From Brachynemurus nebulosus (Eukaryota > Arthropoda > Insecta > Neuroptera > Myrmeleontidae), in assembly GCA_035578155.1 (NCBI GenBank), contig JAPWDM010000009.1, forward strand, positions 4,934,001-4,998,000: a stretch of 64,000 bases of DNA, written 5' to 3'. Within the stretch, counting starts at the first letter, position 1, and the number at the start of each line of letters is the position of its first letter. Made by a program: the position numbers and the translations under genes. The notes below the pieces were generated by a model that did no database searches, had not been told where the DNA came from, and was given only the letters and a program-made list of their open reading frames with translations. Positions 61,418 through 64,000 of this stretch are shown piece by piece.

Positions 61418-62565
61418 CCAAAACTAAATCAAAATAAATTTTAAAATTAAAACAACTGAAATCACATTTAGTAAGGCATTTAATTGATATCATACACGGA
61501 GAGAAAAATCCTATAATTTTTGTAGAGAAAATTTCAGAAAAATTACCATGCTCCCCTATAATCCGTGCGCGATCGACGACCAAAATAAAAAATATGTGCT
61601 AGCATGGTAAAATTTAATGTGGTGCTAAGACAACTTTTATCACACTCTTATGCATGTATATTATAGTTTAATTCTTGTTGTCGTACTCTTTCATTTGCGC
61701 ATCTGACTCGCGACCTTATATTGGTTGCACTGTACCTGTAAAAACATGTAAACAAAAATGATTGCCAACAATATATTCTAATACATATACTAAAGATAGG
61801 TAAATAACAAAAAGATGAATTAAACGATGACATCATCCTAAGAGAGTGTAAAAGCAACTGACTGCTAGCTACTTGTAACATAGTGATAAATCAAGGTGGT
61901 TGGTGCGAACTGTCTGACAGTTTCTTTCACAATCCACACCTATGGTTCGCATGTGACTCGCTGAGTGAGGTACATTTCATTACAGAGTTCCCAACACAAC
62001 CAACCTTCTTTCTGTTTTTTTTCTTTCTATTATTAGCATGTTAGCATGGTAATTTTTTAATAAACACAATTAAAAATTATTTTTTTGTCGGTAATGGAAC
62101 TTTTTACTGTGCTGTTTTACAAATTTTACGGAGATAATATTACGAAAAGAACATTCCATCCTTTAAATTTTTTATGATTAATTATAATCTTTATATTTTT
62201 ACCTTACAGAATTTAATATGTTCGCCTTTTACACGTCGATTGTAGTGCTGAGCACAGTAATTTTTATAGGAATTTTCTCTCCGTGTATAATAATATTTAT
62301 ATTTGTTTATAAATGTTGACAATTCTGGTCCATAATCGCAGCTCATTCAATCAAGTCCTCTCTTGGCATACCCCCAATTTTCTTATTTTGATTTAAAGTA
62401 ACCAACTGTAGTCATGGAAGCAGATATTGTTAGAAACCTCATAAATTTCTTCATTATAGATAATAATTAATTCAGAATATTATTGTTACATGGCACAGTG
62501 GAAGGGTTAAAAAATAAGTCATTGACAACCATGACGTAACCACACAACCACACATTTATATTTTG
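61418..62565. repeat. Right arm of the inverted repeat, interrupted
   Basis: The inverse of the left arm, in two parts: 61418-61492 and 62290-62565, split by the element at 61494-62286. Similarity to the left arm is about 75-80% by eye. Confidence 0.7.
61494..62286. mobile_element. TIR element with CACGGAGAGAAAA ends, 793 bp
   Basis: The left end acacggagagaaaaatccta is matched inversely by the right end (tacacggagagaaaattcct when inverted). The left arm at 58790 shows the uninterrupted sequence (gatataatcaaat inverse), so this is an insertion. The flanks share only ATA/TATA, so a short TA-containing duplication is likely. The interior holds a gcatggta word twice and no coding frame. Confidence 0.7.
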
Positions 62566-64000
62566 TTGCCTCAAAGCCTCTAGGAAGTAAACAAAATTTT
62601 AAACTTTAAGTGTACAGAATTGTTTTAATGGAGAATTCATATTTAGATTATAGGGTTTTTTTGGGGGCTTTGCATTTTTATTCTATAAATTCTGTTGATT
62701 TGTGTCAACACTAAAGAATATTTCGTTGGACCCAAGTCCAACGAACATAGAATTAAAAGCTCATTTATTTTAAATATTATTTTAGGATTTTCTTTACCCA
62801 AAATGACCTTTAAACAAATTACACCAAGATATTTTTTAATTTTACAATTGTAAATATTTCAAGAAATTAATTACATTTATAATTCCCGGTAAAAAGTTAT
62901 ACCAACATAAAAAAAAAATCTAAAAAATTAGAGTTACGCTTTCTGCTATATAAACTTATTTTATGTACATTTTATTCTAACAAGAAGATTAAAACCAAAA
63001 AAAGAAAAACTCTAGTAGCGAAAAAAACTCGATACCACTAAAGTCAATGTTTAAAAAGACATGGATGGGGCTTCGGGGCAGTAGAGGGGGTAGGACGGGG
63101 GGTGGGTGACTTACATGATAGTGGTTACCCTCGAGTTTTTCTTGTTTTTAATTGTTCACAGAGGGCAGTTAGTATGATGATTAAGCTAACCGGACACGTA
63201 TATGAAAATGGAATTATTTATATTTAAATATATGTATATACGACTGGGCTGGCGTGGCCTGGCCTGGTCTGGCCTGTACGCTCGGCGTGCATCTTTGCGA
63301 AACGAATTTTAATATTTTTCCTGGGTTTTTTGTTGTGTAATATGAATGTTAGGTTAAGTAGATACACACATGTGCTATAATAATAAAATGATATGTTTCT
63401 CTTTATGTAGAAATATGTAGATAGATCTCTCTATATATGTAGCGTTCATACTGTAATTTTTTTCACATATCTACGGTGATATAGGTGATCCATTTCGAAT
63501 TTATAATCAACTCAAACCAAAATTAAATCATAGTATAAATAAAAGATTATTACCATACGCAGTAGCGAAACGCACTTTCAATCCTTTTTTGATATAAGTA
63601 CAAACAATTATGTATGTCCTTTTTTACTTATGTGATTGTATATGTTTGTACATGTGAGATTGAGGGTTGATAATGGTCATTTTAAATTATATATGAATAA
63701 CTAAAAGCAACTTTCTTCTAAATGAATCGTCACGACCTATTCGCACCAACCACTGTCGAAATCGAAAATATTAACTGAATTATTAAAAAATATTAATAAT
63801 TATTTATTATTTAACGTATTTTTACATAAGCATTCAAATTATAATAATACTTACAAATTGGCATCAAACGGCACTCAGAAAAAACATAAATTGAAATTTT
63901 GTTTTGAATGATTTAAACAAAATTTAGCAGCACAAGAGTTATCACCAGACATTTTAAGCCACCATAATAATTGAATACATATCAGAAATATCTTACAGAT
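62566..64000. other. AT-rich sequence to window end
   Basis: A G-rich patch is at 63065-63110 and a degenerate ggcctggcctgg run at 63248-63278. No gene was found. Confidence 0.5.

Overview
This window looks like non-coding DNA from an arthropod nuclear genome, most likely an insect. It is strongly AT-rich. It has many microsatellites and homopolymer runs, no operon-like gene packing, and no open frame longer than about 140 codons. Its transposon signatures are typical of insects: piggyBac-type TTAA elements with a CCCTAGA terminus, hAT miniature elements, RTE-type 3' tails ending in a cgcgggta...ctagta motif, a GIY-YIG remnant of the Penelope type, and tRNA-headed SINEs. A sap-feeding hemipteran would fit the G-run repeats and TTAA families, but the sequence alone does not settle the order. 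I find no intact host gene, rRNA, functional tRNA or CRISPR array. The window reads as intergenic or long-intron sequence filled with short, mostly non-autonomous mobile elements.

Layout. 0-6 kb: a TIR element with 25-bp perfect ends, two hAT-like miniature elements with degenerate-repeat interiors, and a 158-bp TTAA element. 6-9.6 kb: mostly unremarkable AT-rich DNA. 9.6-14.7 kb: a fold-back repeat, a 460-bp repeat with two palindromes, a short TIR element, a G-run element and an RTE-like tail. 17.6-19.5 kb: a 1.83-kb GC-richer insertion with perfect 12-bp target-site duplications, a poly(T) edge and a run of eight hairpins. 21.5-26.1 kb: a 675-bp near-perfect palindrome in TTAA, a piggyBac-type element, and second copies of the fold-back repeat and of the repeat at 5.66 kb. 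27-30.5 kb: a broken hAT copy, then a dispersed repeat interrupted by a 330-bp palindromic insertion. 34-40 kb: a second palindromic TTAA element, two SINE-like units and two more copies of the interrupted repeat, one of which preserves the empty site. 43-51.2 kb: small TIR elements, an inverted pair around a TA/TG microsatellite, a second copy of the 460-bp repeat, a TTAA element, an RFX-type X-box and an RTE-like tail with tandem 150-bp units. 53-55.7 kb: tandem hairpins and two diverged tandem arrays, one next to a GIY-YIG fragment. 57.6-62.6 kb: a long inverted repeat whose two arms have each been hit by a different element, with another TTAA element between them.

The parts are not a pathway; they record layered transposition. 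Several insertions can be dated relative to each other because an empty version of the target survives in the same window (28.6 vs 39.35 kb; 57.8 vs 62.4 kb; 61.5 vs 58.8 kb). The best candidates for something undescribed are the hairpin-array insertion at 17.65-19.48 kb, the palindromic insertion at 28.62-28.95 kb, and the crowding of eight TTAA-bounded elements with seven different termini.
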